Below, one piece after another: positions 34,918 through 43,815 of a stretch of DNA of 64,000 nucleotides. Source of the DNA: Brevibacillus sp051967035 (GTDB taxonomy: Bacteria > Bacillota > Bacilli > Brevibacillales > Brevibacillaceae); assembly GCF_051967035.1 (NCBI RefSeq), contig NZ_JBQCKK010000001.1:124001-188000 (forward strand), read 5' to 3'. A program made the translations under genes and the position numbers. Under the pieces are notes generated by a model. That model worked only from the letters and a program-made list of their open reading frames with translations, had not been told where the DNA came from and ran no database searches. How positions within the stretch are numbered: the stretch's first letter is position 1; the number at the start of each line of letters is the position of its first letter.

Positions 34918-37179
34918 ATGGAGGCGCAGCAATCAATCTCCCTGTTTGCGGAACCCTTTATTCGCGGCTACATGACACACGAAATTTTTTACAACGAAGA
35001 AACGTGGTACGGCGTGATTCGTCTAAAAATAGAAGAGACGACGGAAGCACTCAAGGAATCGGAAGTCATCATTGTCGGCAACTTTCCTCGTCCGCATCCC
35101 GACGAGCTGTACACGTTTTACGGCGAGTGGAAGATGCATGCGCGCTTTGGCCAGCAGTATGTGGCCAAGCGTTACGAGCGGGAAACGCCCAGGACGCTGG
35201 CGGGCGTAGAGCGCTATTTGGCCAGCGGGCTGTTTCAGGGCATCGGCAAAAAGCTGGCCAAGCGCATCGTGGAGCACCTTGGGGTAGATGCCTTGACGAT
35301 TATTGCGGATCATCCGGAACGGCTTGCCGAAATCCCGGGCATTTCCGAATCGCGCGCCAAACTCATTTACGACTCTGTCCTGGAGCATCGCTCGCTGGAG
35401 AGCGCGATGGTCTTTCTGTACGACTTCGGGATCGGCGTGAATCTGGCGCTTCGCATTTATCAGACGTACAAGCTGGAGACGATGAGGGTACTCAAGGAAG
35501 AGCCGTACCGCCTGATCGAGGACATCGCCGGGATCGGGTTCAAGCGGGCAGACGACATTGCCCGCGCGACAGGTATCGCGGCTTCGTCGGAAGAGCGCGT
35601 AAAAGCGGCGGCCTTGTTTGTGCTTCAGGAGGCGTCCTATTCGGAAGGCCACGTCTATTTGCCCGTGGGGGAGCTTTGCGAGAAGACGCTCCGTCTGTTG
35701 ACGGAATGCGGCGGCCACGCCTTTTCTGGCGAAGAGATTACCCACGCCGTCGAGGCTTTGTTTGTGGCGAGCAAGGTTGTCTGGGAAGACGAGCGCGTCT
35801 ACCTGCCTTCCTTGTTTTTTGCCGAGCTGGGGCTTGCCAAGCGATTGCGCCACTTCGCGAAGCGCGATTCGTTCGGATCGTTCCCGGCCTCCGAATTTTA
35901 CCGTGCCCTGGGGGCTGTAGAGGACGAGTTGGGCATCACGTATGCCCAGACGCAGCGAGATGCCATTGAGCAGGCGATCACGTCCGGGCTGATGCTTTTG
36001 ACAGGCGGACCGGGTACAGGCAAAACGACAGTGATTCGCGGGATTTGCCGCGTCTTTTCACAGTTGCACGGCCTGTCGCTCGATCTAAAAACATACAACG
36101 AAGAAAATCCGTTCCCGATCCTGCTCGTGGCTCCCACAGGTCGCGCTGCCAAACGGATGACGGAGACGACAGGCTTGCCCGCCATGACCATCCATCGTCT
36201 GTTGGGCTACAAAGGCGAAAGCTTCGAGCACGACGCGGAGCATCCGATTCGCGGCCGACTGTTGATCGTGGACGAGATGTCGATGGTCGATATTTGGCTG
36301 GCGAATCAGTTGTTTCGCGCCGTGCCCGATGACATGCAGATCATTATGGTCGGCGACCCCGACCAGCTGCCGTCCGTCGGTCCGGGAAACGTGCTGCTCG
36401 ACATGATCCGTTCCGGCCTGCTGCCGCTGGTACAACTGACGGAGATTTATCGCCAGGCCGAAGAGTCCACCATCATCCGGCTGGCGCACGATGTGCGCAA
36501 AGGCCACGTCCCGGCCGATTTGCTCGATACGACTCCGGATCGGCGTTTTTTCACAAGTTCGCCACAAGATGTACCCGAAGCGGTGAAACAAATTTGCCTG
36601 GCAGCCGTAAAAAAAGGGTATACGGCAAAAGATGTACAGGTTTTGGCCCCTATTTACAAAGGCAATGCCGGGGTAAACCGGTTGAATGAAGAACTGCAGG
36701 AGCTGTTTAACCCGAAGACCCCGCAAAAGCGCGAGGTGACGTTCGGCGACATGACTTTTCGCACAGGCGACAAGGTCCTGCAACTGGTGAATAATGCCGA
36801 GGAACAGGTGTTCAACGGTGATATGGGTGAAATTGTTGCGATATTTTTCCCGAACGAAAACGCAGAGAATCAGGAAATGCTGGTCGCTGCCTTCGACAAT
36901 CGGGAAGTGGTGTACAAGCGTTCGGATTACCACCAACTGACGCTTGCCTACTGCTGTTCCGTACACAAATCACAAGGGAGCGAATTTCCGATCGTCGTGA
37001 TGCCGTTCGTCAAAAGCTACTACCGAATGCTCAGGCGCAAGCTCGTGTACACGGGCATTACGCGGAGCAAGTCTTTTCTCATCATGTGCGGGGAGCCGGA
37101 TGCGTTTCGCGCGGCCGTGGAAACCGATGAGGAAGGCGTGCGGTACAGCTATTTGGAGCAGCGGCTCAAGCAGGAGTGA
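34918..37179 (+). CDS. recD2: ATP-dependent helicase RecD2 (YrrC)
   Basis: A superfamily 1B 5'-3' DNA helicase not associated with RecBC, 753 aa. The N-terminal region has helix-hairpin-helix segments (FQGIGKKLAKRIVEHLG, EDIAGIGFKRADDIAR). The helicase core has Walker A LTGGPGTGKTTVIRG, Walker B LLIVDEMSMVD, MVGDPDQLPSVGPG, and motif VI (VYTGITRSKSFLIM). AGAGAGGAGAGGGTGAG precedes the ATG. In B. subtilis it is implicated in genome stability and fork progression. Confidence 0.95.
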   Translation: MEAQQSISLFAEPFIRGYMTHEIFYNEETWYGVIRLKIEETTEALKESEVIIVGNFPRPHPDELYTFYGEWKMHARFGQQYVAKRYERETPRTLAGVERYLASGLFQGIGKKLAKRIVEHLGVDALTIIADHPERLAEIPGISESRAKLIYDSVLEHRSLESAMVFLYDFGIGVNLALRIYQTYKLETMRVLKEEPYRLIEDIAGIGFKRADDIARATGIAASSEERVKAAALFVLQEASYSEGHVYLPVGELCEKTLRLLTECGGHAFSGEEITHAVEALFVASKVVWEDERVYLPSLFFAELGLAKRLRHFAKRDSFGSFPASEFYRALGAVEDELGITYAQTQRDAIEQAITSGLMLLTGGPGTGKTTVIRGICRVFSQLHGLSLDLKTYNEENPFPILLVAPTGRAAKRMTETTGLPAMTIHRLLGYKGESFEHDAEHPIRGRLLIVDEMSMVDIWLANQLFRAVPDDMQIIMVGDPDQLPSVGPGNVLLDMIRSGLLPLVQLTEIYRQAEESTIIRLAHDVRKGHVPADLLDTTPDRRFFTSSPQDVPEAVKQICLAAVKKGYTAKDVQVLAPIYKGNAGVNRLNEELQELFNPKTPQKREVTFGDMTFRTGDKVLQLVNNAEEQVFNGDMGEIVAIFFPNENAENQEMLVAAFDNREVVYKRSDYHQLTLAYCCSVHKSQGSEFPIVVMPFVKSYYRMLRRKLVYTGITRSKSFLIMCGEPDAFRAAVETDEEGVRYSYLEQRLKQE

Positions 37180-37253
37180 AGCTGGAACCATTTGCGCCGA
37201 ATGGACAGACGCCTTTCGCCCGATACTAAAAGAGCGGAAGGGGGATGTCCCAC

Positions 37254-37745
37254 ATGCGCAAGGCAATGGATGTAGTCGGTTTGCCAGTTGTTTGCCTCCA
37301 GTCCGGAGAGACGCTTGGCACCGTGCGCGACATTCTTTGCGACTCCACTTGGCATGTACGAGGAGTCTTGCTGAGCGAGCAGGGTTGGTTCCATTCTGGC
37401 ACCTATATTCCTACCGAACAGATTCATGCGGTAGGGGAGTCCTGCCTGACCGTATCGGGAAAAGACGCGATCACGCCCTTGCCTCATCTCGCCGGGTTTG
37501 AACCTGTCGGCATCGTGACGGGAAAAACAAAGCTGAAAGGGAAAGCGGTCATTACCGCTTCCGGAGAACTCCTGGGCAGACTGGAAGATGTTTACTTTTC
37601 AGCAAACTGGGAGAAACTTGTAGGGTACGAACTGTCTAACGGCTGGTTTGCAGATGTGACAGAAGGGCGCAAGCGCCTGTCTGTACCGGCTTCCGTCATC
37701 ATCGGGGAGGAAAACCTGATCGTGCCGGACTTTGTTCGTAGCTAG
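37254..37745 (+). CDS. PRC-barrel domain protein (YrrD-like)
   Basis: A 163-aa soluble protein with two PRC-barrel-like halves: VVGLPVVCLQSGETLGTVRDIL and LKGKAVITASGELLGRLEDVYF. It is directly downstream of recD2, the position of B. subtilis yrrD. PRC-barrels are assembly or RNA/protein-interaction modules; the specific role is unknown. ATG 37254 is preferred because AAGGGGG is nine bases upstream; an in-frame ATG at 37245 is adjacent to it. Confidence 0.82.
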   Translation: MRKAMDVVGLPVVCLQSGETLGTVRDILCDSTWHVRGVLLSEQGWFHSGTYIPTEQIHAVGESCLTVSGKDAITPLPHLAGFEPVGIVTGKTKLKGKAVITASGELLGRLEDVYFSANWEKLVGYELSNGWFADVTEGRKRLSVPASVIIGEENLIVPDFVRS

Positions 37746-37770
37746 GCGTGATAAGGGAGGAAAAAGCGTG

Positions 37771-37977
37771 ATGCGTGTTATTTGCCCGAACTGCAGTTCC
37801 AAAGATGTAGGAAAGATTGGAACCAATCAATACTACTGCTGGAATTGCTTTATAGAGATGAGCGTTTCCAACGAGCAGATTGCTTCTGTCTACCAGGTGG
37901 AGGAAGACGGGTCCTTGCATTCGCTCAATGATCTGTTTATGGAAGATCAGACCGCTTCCGCACAACTGAACATGTAG
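37771..37977 (+). CDS. Small zinc-ribbon-like protein, 68 aa
   Basis: MRVICPNCSSKDVGKIG is followed by YYCWNCFIEM, so two CxxC pairs 17 residues apart form a likely zinc ribbon. An acidic tail (EEDGSLHSLNDLFMED) follows. It is co-directional with the PRC-barrel gene and starts 25 bases after it. GTG 37768 is an equally possible start behind GGGAGG. It occupies the place of small Bacillus yrz genes between yrrD and yrrI. The function is unknown. Confidence 0.75.
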   Translation: MRVICPNCSSKDVGKIGTNQYYCWNCFIEMSVSNEQIASVYQVEEDGSLHSLNDLFMEDQTASAQLNM

Positions 37978-38017
37978 CTGCTGCTCATGCGGTACAAACA
38001 AACTGGAGGTGGCACGC

Positions 38018-38203
38018 TTGTTTACTCGAAGCCTTTTGCGCGTCCTTGCCACAAGCGGAATCGTGGCTGTCATCGGCTATTTGATGGCCCCGCGCCGCCG
38101 CAGTCGGTTTTCGCTGAATTGGAATCGGTTGCCGTTCTCCATGCGTGATGTGACGCGCATGATGAAGACGGGACGCAAGCTGATGCGGGCGGTTACCCGT
38201 TAA
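38018..38203 (+). CDS. Small membrane-anchored basic protein, 61 aa
   Basis: TTG 38018 is eight bases from GGAGG (38005-38009). The protein has one short hydrophobic segment (VLATSGIVAVIGYLMA) and a strongly basic remainder (PRRRSRF...RMMKTGRKLMRAVTR). It could lie on the inner face of the membrane. It has no recognised domain. Two terminators follow, so it ends the recD2-yrrD-zinc-ribbon unit. Confidence 0.65.
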   Translation: MFTRSLLRVLATSGIVAVIGYLMAPRRRSRFSLNWNRLPFSMRDVTRMMKTGRKLMRAVTR

Positions 38204-38234
38204 CGAGACTTTGGCGGCAACAGGAACGTTCAGA

Positions 38235-38273
38235 AGCACCCGAACATAGGATGGAGTTCGGGTGCTTTTTTTG
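38235..38273 (+). terminator. Terminator of the recD2/yrrD group
   Basis: Perfect AGCACCCGAAC / GTTCGGGTGCT stem followed by seven T. Confidence 0.92.
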
Positions 38274-38279
38274 TACGCA

Positions 38280-38316
38280 AAAAAGCTCCGTCGCATCGAG
38301 ACGACGGAGCTTTTTG
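38280..38316. terminator. Bidirectional terminator between the small basic protein and terC
   Basis: AGCTCCGTCG / CGACGGAGCT arms (38284-38293 and 38302-38311) with A on the left and T on the right. On the minus strand it follows terC by 10 bases. Confidence 0.85.
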
Positions 38317-38325
38317 GGCGATGGA

Positions 38326-39012
38326 TTAGTTTTGTTCGGCCAGTCGTTTTTGCTGCCGGCTTTTCATGCGTCCGATCAGCAGTACGCCGACCACGACAGC
38401 GACGATGAACAGCCATTTAACCCATGGGTACGCGGCGAAGAACGGCGTGAGGAATTTCTCGTTTGTGACCATGCTGGCCGCAGTATAGGCGAGAACGCCA
38501 GCCCCGATGTAGATGATGATCGGGAAACGTTCCATGAACTTCAAAATCAGCGTGCTTCCCCATACCATGATCGGCACACTGATGATCAGTCCGATGACGA
38601 CGAGCAGAAAATCGCCATGCGCGGCACCGGCAACGGCGATGACGTTATCGAGACCCATCACCGTATCGGCGACGATGATGGTCCAGATCGCTGCACCAAG
38701 GCTTCCGCTCACCTTCATGTTTTCGTGACCGTCATCCGAGACGAGCAGCTTGAGGGAAATCCACATCAGAATCAAGCCACCGAAAAGCTGCAGGCCCGGG
38801 ATTTTCAGCAGCCAGACCACGGCCAGCGTCGCCAAAGCCCGGATGATAATCGCACCGACCGTCCCCCAGATAATCGCCTTTTTTTGCTGTTCGGCAGGCA
38901 GATTTCGCGCAGCCATCCCGATGACAATCGCGTTGTCTCCGGCCAAGACAAGGTCGATGACGATGATGGCAAGCAGAGCAGACCAAAATTCAGGTTGTAA
39001 CAATAATTCCAT
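38326..39012 (-). CDS. TerC-family (YjbE/YkoY-like) manganese exporter
   Basis: A 228-aa integral membrane protein with about seven helices and the TerC motifs: AIIVIDLVLAGDNAIVIGMAA near the N-terminus and its repeat VADTVMGLDNVIAVAGAA, each with a metal-liganding Asp-Asn. Bacillus relatives YkoY and YceF/MeeY-type proteins export Mn2+ or metallate exoenzymes. The yybP-ykoY riboswitch upstream strongly supports a manganese role. The ATG has GAGGAGG nine bases upstream. Confidence 0.9.
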   Translation of the reverse strand: MELLLQPEFWSALLAIIVIDLVLAGDNAIVIGMAARNLPAEQQKKAIIWGTVGAIIIRALATLAVVWLLKIPGLQLFGGLILMWISLKLLVSDDGHENMKVSGSLGAAIWTIIVADTVMGLDNVIAVAGAAHGDFLLVVIGLIISVPIMVWGSTLILKFMERFPIIIYIGAGVLAYTAASMVTNEKFLTPFFAAYPWVKWLFIVAVVVGVLLIGRMKSRQQKRLAEQN

Positions 39013-39103
39013 TTTTCTCTTCCTCCTCATCCTGTTTGATAAGAAAAGCGAGTCATCCGCCGGCCGTTTTCTTGATACCTCCTATAGTGTGTGTAAAGGG
39101 AGA

Positions 39104-39141
39104 CAAAAGAAAACGACCTTTCCTTGGACAGGCAAAGGCCG
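39104..39141 (-). terminator. Second terminator-like hairpin in the terC leader
   Basis: On the minus strand CGGCCTTT / AAAGGTCG arms followed by TTTTCTTTT. It lies downstream of the aptamer's own terminator. Confidence 0.6.
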
Positions 39142-39149
39142 CTTGAGAA

Positions 39150-39184
39150 CAAAAATAGACCTTTTACCTGTTAGGCAAAGGTCT
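39150..39184 (-). terminator. Riboswitch terminator in the terC leader
   Basis: On the minus strand AGACCTTT / AAAGGTCT followed by a U-rich run. Its 5' arm is part of the aptamer's closing GCAAGACCTTTGCC segment, so aptamer folding and termination compete. Confidence 0.8.
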
Positions 39185-39290
39185 TGCTTACAACATCAGA
39201 AAAACATGTTGCCAACATAGCCGGGGATTTCTCCCGTAATGACGACTATGTTGCGAAAAAGCTACTCCCCTTTGGAGATATCCTCTTGTA
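39174..39290 (-). promoter_or_regulatory. yybP-ykoY manganese riboswitch aptamer
   Basis: The minus strand reads AAAGGGGAGTAGC (39261-39273), CGTCATTACGGGAG, CCCGGCTATGTTGGCAACAT and finally GCAAGACCTTTGCC (39174-39187). These are the conserved loops L1 and L3 and the closing helix of the yybP-ykoY family. This family senses Mn2+ and turns on exporter expression. The target terC is directly downstream. Confidence 0.95.
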
Positions 39291-39295
39291 ACTCC

Positions 39296-39324
39296 ATACT
39301 ACTGTGGCGTTTCCCCAGTGTCAA
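39296..39324 (-). promoter_or_regulatory. Promoter of the riboswitch-terC transcript
   Basis: On the minus strand TTGACA, 17-base spacer, TAGTAT; transcription would start just before the aptamer. Confidence 0.75.
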
Positions 39325-39386
39325 TAGGTTACATGATTTTTGTACGAAGAACGCACTCTAATGGAAAGGGAGAGGAGGTGTCCTTC

Positions 39387-40451
39387 GTGGATGAACTGCG
39401 CCGAAGCCGTTTGTTTGCTGCTGCGCTTTGGCTGATCGCGTTGCTTGTCATCGGCAACCTGCTGTGGATGCTTCGTCCGGTCCTCGCGCAGTTGTTTGCT
39501 CTTATGGAGGAAGTGCTGATTCCCATTCTGCTGGGGTTGGTCATCGCGTACTTGCTTCACCCGATTGTACAGCTGCTGGAAAAAAGGAGAGTTCCGCGGC
39601 TGATGGCCGTCCTGCTGATTTACGCTTCGTTTGTGCTGGTCATTACGATTTCTGTCATCAACGCGATTCCCGTGTTTACGATTCAGCTGGCGGAGCTGTC
39701 CGACGATTTGCCCCGACTGATGGAGTGGTACTACAAGTGGATGAGCGAGTGGGAGGCGCACAAATACTTTTTGCCGGACAGCATCTCGCACGGGGTAGAT
39801 CGGGTGATTATCCAGTCGCAGGAAGGGATGTCCCACTCAGTGACCCAGTTCGTCAACAGCATGCGCCATTCCATTGGCAAGCTGTTCGCTTATGCCATCG
39901 TGCCGTTTATCGCTTTTTATTTTCTCAAGGACATGAAGGCGCTGCACGAGACGGGCATGTCCATCGTGCCCAAGCCGTACCGCAAGCAGGTGCTGGTCGT
40001 CTTGCGTGACATCAACGAATCGCTCGGGAACTACATACACGGGCAGATGATCGTGGCGCTGGTTGTCGGCGTGCTGGCTTATCTCGGCTATTGGCTGATC
40101 GGCATGCCGTATCCGTTTGTGCTCGCTGCGGTTGTGTGCCTGACGAACATCATTCCTTACATCGGGCCTTTGATCGGGGCAGCGCCTGCGATGGTTGTCG
40201 CCTTGACGATCTCGACGAAAATGCTGCTGTTCGTCGTCGCTGTCAACCTCGTCATTCAGGTGCTGGAAGGAAATATCCTGTCGCCCAACATCGTGGGGCG
40301 CTCCTTGCAACTGCATCCGCTTGCGATCATCGTGGCGCTATTGGTCGGGGAGACGCTCGGGGGGATTATCGGCTTGATCGTGGCGGTGCCTGTGCTCGCC
40401 GTATGCAAGGTAGTGATTAGCCGAATCGCTGTCCTGATGCATGAAAGTTGA
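39387..40451 (+). CDS. AI-2E family transporter (YrrI-like permease)
   Basis: A 354-aa membrane protein with eight or so helices. It has the family's Asp/Glu-Pro-rich C-terminal block (IIPYIGPLIGAAPAMVVAL, EGNILSPNIVGRSLQLHPL, GGIIGLIVAVPVLAV). The family is named after E. coli TqsA but is functionally diverse, with ion antiporters among its members, so AI-2 transport is not implied. GTG 39387 with GAGGAGG eight bases upstream is the start. Its position just before alaS matches B. subtilis yrrI. The alaS promoter overlaps its last codons. Confidence 0.88.
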   Translation: MDELRRSRLFAAALWLIALLVIGNLLWMLRPVLAQLFALMEEVLIPILLGLVIAYLLHPIVQLLEKRRVPRLMAVLLIYASFVLVITISVINAIPVFTIQLAELSDDLPRLMEWYYKWMSEWEAHKYFLPDSISHGVDRVIIQSQEGMSHSVTQFVNSMRHSIGKLFAYAIVPFIAFYFLKDMKALHETGMSIVPKPYRKQVLVVLRDINESLGNYIHGQMIVALVVGVLAYLGYWLIGMPYPFVLAAVVCLTNIIPYIGPLIGAAPAMVVALTISTKMLLFVVAVNLVIQVLEGNILSPNIVGRSLQLHPLAIIVALLVGETLGGIIGLIVAVPVLAVCKVVISRIAVLMHES

Positions 40452-40477
40452 CATCGGTCAGGGAAAAAATTTATAAT
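40448..40477 (+). promoter_or_regulatory. Promoter for alaS
   Basis: TTGACA, 18-base spacer, TATAAT, overlapping the stop of the transporter gene. Confidence 0.8.
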
Positions 40478-40483
40478 ACGAAC

Positions 40484-40748
40484 AAATGAGTACAAGTGAG
40501 ATCAATGAGGGAACGAGTACGCTGCAGACCTTCTACAGAGAGGGTGCTCCACGGTTGAGAGGGCGCTCAGAAGAAGTGCAACGGAAGGCTACTCCTAAGA
40601 CCGGGCAAAAACCGGCGGGTTGGCACCGTTACATGCCCAAAAGCGACAGACTGTCCGTGCCGTTGTGGCCTGCAAGGGAGTCTGTAAGCAGGGTGGTACC
40701 GCGAGAAAAAACAGTTCTCGTCCCTGAGGGGATGGGAGCTTTTTTTAT
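40484..40748 (+). promoter_or_regulatory. T-box leader controlling alaS
   Basis: T-box sequence AGGGTGGTACCGCG (40690-40703). Stem I has GAGGGAACGAGTACGC and CAGAGAGGGTGC...GGTTGAGAGGGC. The specifier loop GAAG-GCT-A puts codon GCU (Ala) at 40588-40590. A GC-rich terminator (TTCTCGTCCC...GGGATGGGAGC) ends in seven T. It responds to uncharged tRNA-Ala, fitting the downstream gene. Confidence 0.93.
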
Positions 40749-40775
40749 TTATTTTCTAAATAGAGGAGAATGCAG

Positions 40776-43424
40776 ATGAAGAAGCTGACAGGCAATCAAA
40801 TCCGCCAGATGTTCCTTGACTTTTTTGTAGAAAAAGGCCATCGCATCGAGCCGAGTGCTCCGCTTGTTCCCATCGACGATCCGTCCCTCTTGTGGATCAA
40901 CAGCGGCGTGGCGACGCTCAAAAAGTATTTTGACGGGCGCATCATTCCGGACAACCCGCGCATTACCAATTCGCAAAAATCAATCCGGACCAACGATATC
41001 GAAAACGTCGGCCGGACTGCTCGCCACCATACGTTCTTCGAAATGCTAGGCAACTTCTCCATCGGCGACTACTTCAAGGCAGAAGCGATTGAGTGGGCAT
41101 GGGAGTTTTTGACCAGCCCGAAATGGATCGGTTTTGATCCGGAGCGGCTCTCCGTCACCATTCACCCGGAAGACGAAGAAGCGTTTGAGCTGTGGAACAA
41201 AAAAATCGGCATTCCGGAAGAGCGCATCATTCGTCTGGAAGGCAACTTCTGGGACATCGGGGAAGGTCCGAGCGGTCCGAATACGGAAATTTTCTATGAT
41301 CGCGGAGAGGAGTTCGGCAACGATCCGAACGATCCGGAGCTGTATCCGGGCGGCGAAAACGAGCGTTACCTCGAAGTGTGGAACCTGGTGTTCTCCCAGT
41401 TCAACCACAACCCGGACGGCACGTACACGCCGCTGCCTAAGAAAAACATCGACACCGGCATGGGGCTGGAGCGGATGGCCTCCATTCTCCAGGGCGTGGA
41501 CAACAACTTCGAAACCGACCTGTTGTTCCCGCTGATCGAGCAAACGAGCGCGATCTCTGGCGTGAAGTACAAGTCCAACCCTGAGCTGGACGTAGCGCTG
41601 AAAGTCATTGCGGACCACGCGCGCACGGTCGTGTTCGCCATCGGCGACGGAGCGCTTCCTTCCAACGAAGGCCGCGGCTACGTCATTCGCCGCCTCCTGC
41701 GCCGCGCTGTGCGCATGGGCAAAAAGCTGGGCGTGGAGAAGCCGTTCCTGTACAGCTTGACCGAGACGGTCGGCCGCATGATGGGCGAATTCTACCCGGA
41801 GGTTGTGCAAAAGCGGGAGTTTATTGAAAAAGTCATTCGCGCCGAGGAAGAGCGCTTCCACGAGACGCTGAACGATGGACTGGCAATCCTGTCCGAGATG
41901 GTGCAGGCGGCAAAAGCAAGCGGGCAATCGCAGCTGTCCGGTCAAGATGTGTTCAAAATGTACGACACATACGGCTTCCCGGTCGACTTGACAGAGGACT
42001 TTGCGAGCGAGCAAGGTCTGACCGTGGATCGCGACGGCTTCGAGCAAGCGATGGAGGAGCAGCGCGAGCGTGCGCGTGCAGCGCGTCAGGACGTGGACAG
42101 CATGCAAATCCAGGGCGGTCCGCTGTCCGAATTGACGGTTACAAGCGAGTTTGTTGGTTATACTGAATTGGTAGCAACAGGAAAAGTAGAAGCGATTATT
42201 TTGGACAACCAGCTGGTTGAAGAAGCAGAAGAAGGCCAAACGGTACAGGTCATTCTCGACCAGACGCCATTCTACGCGGAAAGCGGCGGTCAGATCAACG
42301 ACGAAGGGTACCTGCTCTCCGATTCTGTCAAAGCGCGCGTAACCGACGTGCAAAAAGGGCCAAAGGGCCAAAACGTTCACTCGGTCATCGTAGAAGCGGG
42401 GACGCTGCGCAAAGGCGACACCGTGCGCGCGGAAGTGAACCGCGAAGCTCGCCTGGCGATTACGAAAAACCACACCGCAACACACTTGCTGCATCAGGCG
42501 CTCAAAGACGTACTGGGGCCGCACGTCAATCAGGCAGGTTCCCTCGTGGCGCCGGAGCGTTTGCGCTTCGACTTCACGCACATCAGCGCGATCACGCCGG
42601 AAGAACTGGAGCGCATCGAGGCGATCGTCAACGAAAAAGTGTGGGAAAACCTGGCGGTGGAGATTTCCCACAAACCGCTGGCGGAAGCCAAAGCAATGGG
42701 CGCTATGGCGCTGTTTGGCGAAAAATACGGCGACATCGTGCGCGTGGTCAAAGTCGGCGACTACAGCCTGGAGCTTTGCGGCGGATGCCATGTCAATAAC
42801 ACGGCGGAAATCGGGTTGTTCAAGCTGGTCAGCGAAAGCGGCATCGGGGCAGGGACACGCCGGATTGAAGCCGTGACCGGGCGCGGGGCTTACCAGTTCC
42901 TGAATCAGCAGTTCACGATACTGAAAGAAGTGGCGCAAGCCCTGAAAGCACCTGTGCTGGCAGAAACCCCTGCACGCGTGGAAGGCTTGCAGCAGCAACT
43001 CAAGGAAGCGCAACGGGAAAACGAATCGCTCCGTGCGAAGCTCGGCAACATCGAAGCGGCTGCCCTGACCGATCAGCTTAAGCAGGTAGATGGCATGAAC
43101 GTCCTCGCGGCACGCGTGTCTGCTTCCGATATGGACAACCTGCGCGGCATGGTGGACGAGCTGAAAAACAAGCTCGGTTCCGCTGTCATCGTGCTTGGCT
43201 CTGTCGATGGCGAGAAGGTCAACCTCGTCGCGGGCGTCACCAAAGACCTGATGGAGCAGGGCGTTCACGCCGGCAAAATCATCAAAGAAGTGGCAGCTCG
43301 TTGCGGCGGCGGCGGCGGCGGCCGTCCTGACATGGCGCAGGCGGGCGGAAAAGATCCTTCCAAGCTGCAAGAGGCATTGGATGCGGTCGGGGAGCTTGTC
43401 AAAAGCCAGGCCGTAGCGAAATAG
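40776..43424 (+). CDS. alaS: Alanyl-tRNA synthetase
   Basis: The 882-aa synthetase charges tRNA-Ala and edits Ser/Gly mischarging. It has family N-terminus KKLTGNQIRQMFLDFF, catalytic motifs (RHHTFFEMLGNFSIGDYFK; GMGLERMASI), the editing-site histidines NHTATHLLHQAL and CGGCHVNNT, and the C-Ala domain ending in the glycine run RCGGGGGGRPDMAQAGG. ATG 40776 is preferred to ATG 40770 for its seven-base spacing from AGAGGAG. It lies under T-box control and leads a conserved unit with ireB, yqgF and yrzB. Confidence 0.97.
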   Translation: MKKLTGNQIRQMFLDFFVEKGHRIEPSAPLVPIDDPSLLWINSGVATLKKYFDGRIIPDNPRITNSQKSIRTNDIENVGRTARHHTFFEMLGNFSIGDYFKAEAIEWAWEFLTSPKWIGFDPERLSVTIHPEDEEAFELWNKKIGIPEERIIRLEGNFWDIGEGPSGPNTEIFYDRGEEFGNDPNDPELYPGGENERYLEVWNLVFSQFNHNPDGTYTPLPKKNIDTGMGLERMASILQGVDNNFETDLLFPLIEQTSAISGVKYKSNPELDVALKVIADHARTVVFAIGDGALPSNEGRGYVIRRLLRRAVRMGKKLGVEKPFLYSLTETVGRMMGEFYPEVVQKREFIEKVIRAEEERFHETLNDGLAILSEMVQAAKASGQSQLSGQDVFKMYDTYGFPVDLTEDFASEQGLTVDRDGFEQAMEEQRERARAARQDVDSMQIQGGPLSELTVTSEFVGYTELVATGKVEAIILDNQLVEEAEEGQTVQVILDQTPFYAESGGQINDEGYLLSDSVKARVTDVQKGPKGQNVHSVIVEAGTLRKGDTVRAEVNREARLAITKNHTATHLLHQALKDVLGPHVNQAGSLVAPERLRFDFTHISAITPEELERIEAIVNEKVWENLAVEISHKPLAEAKAMGAMALFGEKYGDIVRVVKVGDYSLELCGGCHVNNTAEIGLFKLVSESGIGAGTRRIEAVTGRGAYQFLNQQFTILKEVAQALKAPVLAETPARVEGLQQQLKEAQRENESLRAKLGNIEAAALTDQLKQVDGMNVLAARVSASDMDNLRGMVDELKNKLGSAVIVLGSVDGEKVNLVAGVTKDLMEQGVHAGKIIKEVAARCGGGGGGRPDMAQAGGKDPSKLQEALDAVGELVKSQAVAK

Positions 43425-43545
43425 CCGATTCCCGCCAAGAAATTTGCAAAATCGACAAGGAGTAGCTTGCATCCGAGTCGAATACAGTAAGGAAGCGAAA
43501 AGTCCATACAACCTTTAAGTCTGGAAGGAAATCGAGGTGTTGATT

Positions 43546-43806
43546 GTGAGTTCGTTGGATAATACCATGAAATTCACGGTGCCCAAGGAAGCGAATACGG
43601 AGGATGTGCAGGCAACATTGACAGAGGTGTACAAAGCTCTGCAGGAAAAAGGATACAACCCGATCACCCAGATCGTTGGTTACTTGCTTTCGGGCGACCC
43701 GGCGTTTATCCCACGCCACAACAACGCGCGCAGCCTGATTGGCAAACTGGAACGGGACAAAATCATAGAAGAGTTGGTGACCGTTTACTTGTCCGAGCGC
43801 AAGTAG
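43546..43806 (+). CDS. ireB: IreB family (UPF0297) regulatory phosphoprotein
   Basis: An 86-aa protein starting MSSLDNTMKFTVP with the family core VYKALQEKGYNPITQIVGYLLSGDPAFI and RHNNARSLIGKLERD. In Enterococcus, IreB is a substrate of the kinase IreK and modulates intrinsic cephalosporin resistance; B. subtilis YrzL is the ortholog. GTG 43546 is chosen among three closely spaced candidates (43537, 43540, 43546) to match the family N-terminus. The order alaS-ireB-yqgF-yrzB is conserved. Confidence 0.92.
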   Translation: MSSLDNTMKFTVPKEANTEDVQATLTEVYKALQEKGYNPITQIVGYLLSGDPAFIPRHNNARSLIGKLERDKIIEELVTVYLSERK

Positions 43807-43815
43807 ACCTTGAAC

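Noticed and set aside
41046..43511. 821-codon open frame antisense to alaS
   Set aside because: Shadow of a highly conserved gene; composition is typical of reverse-strand GC bias.
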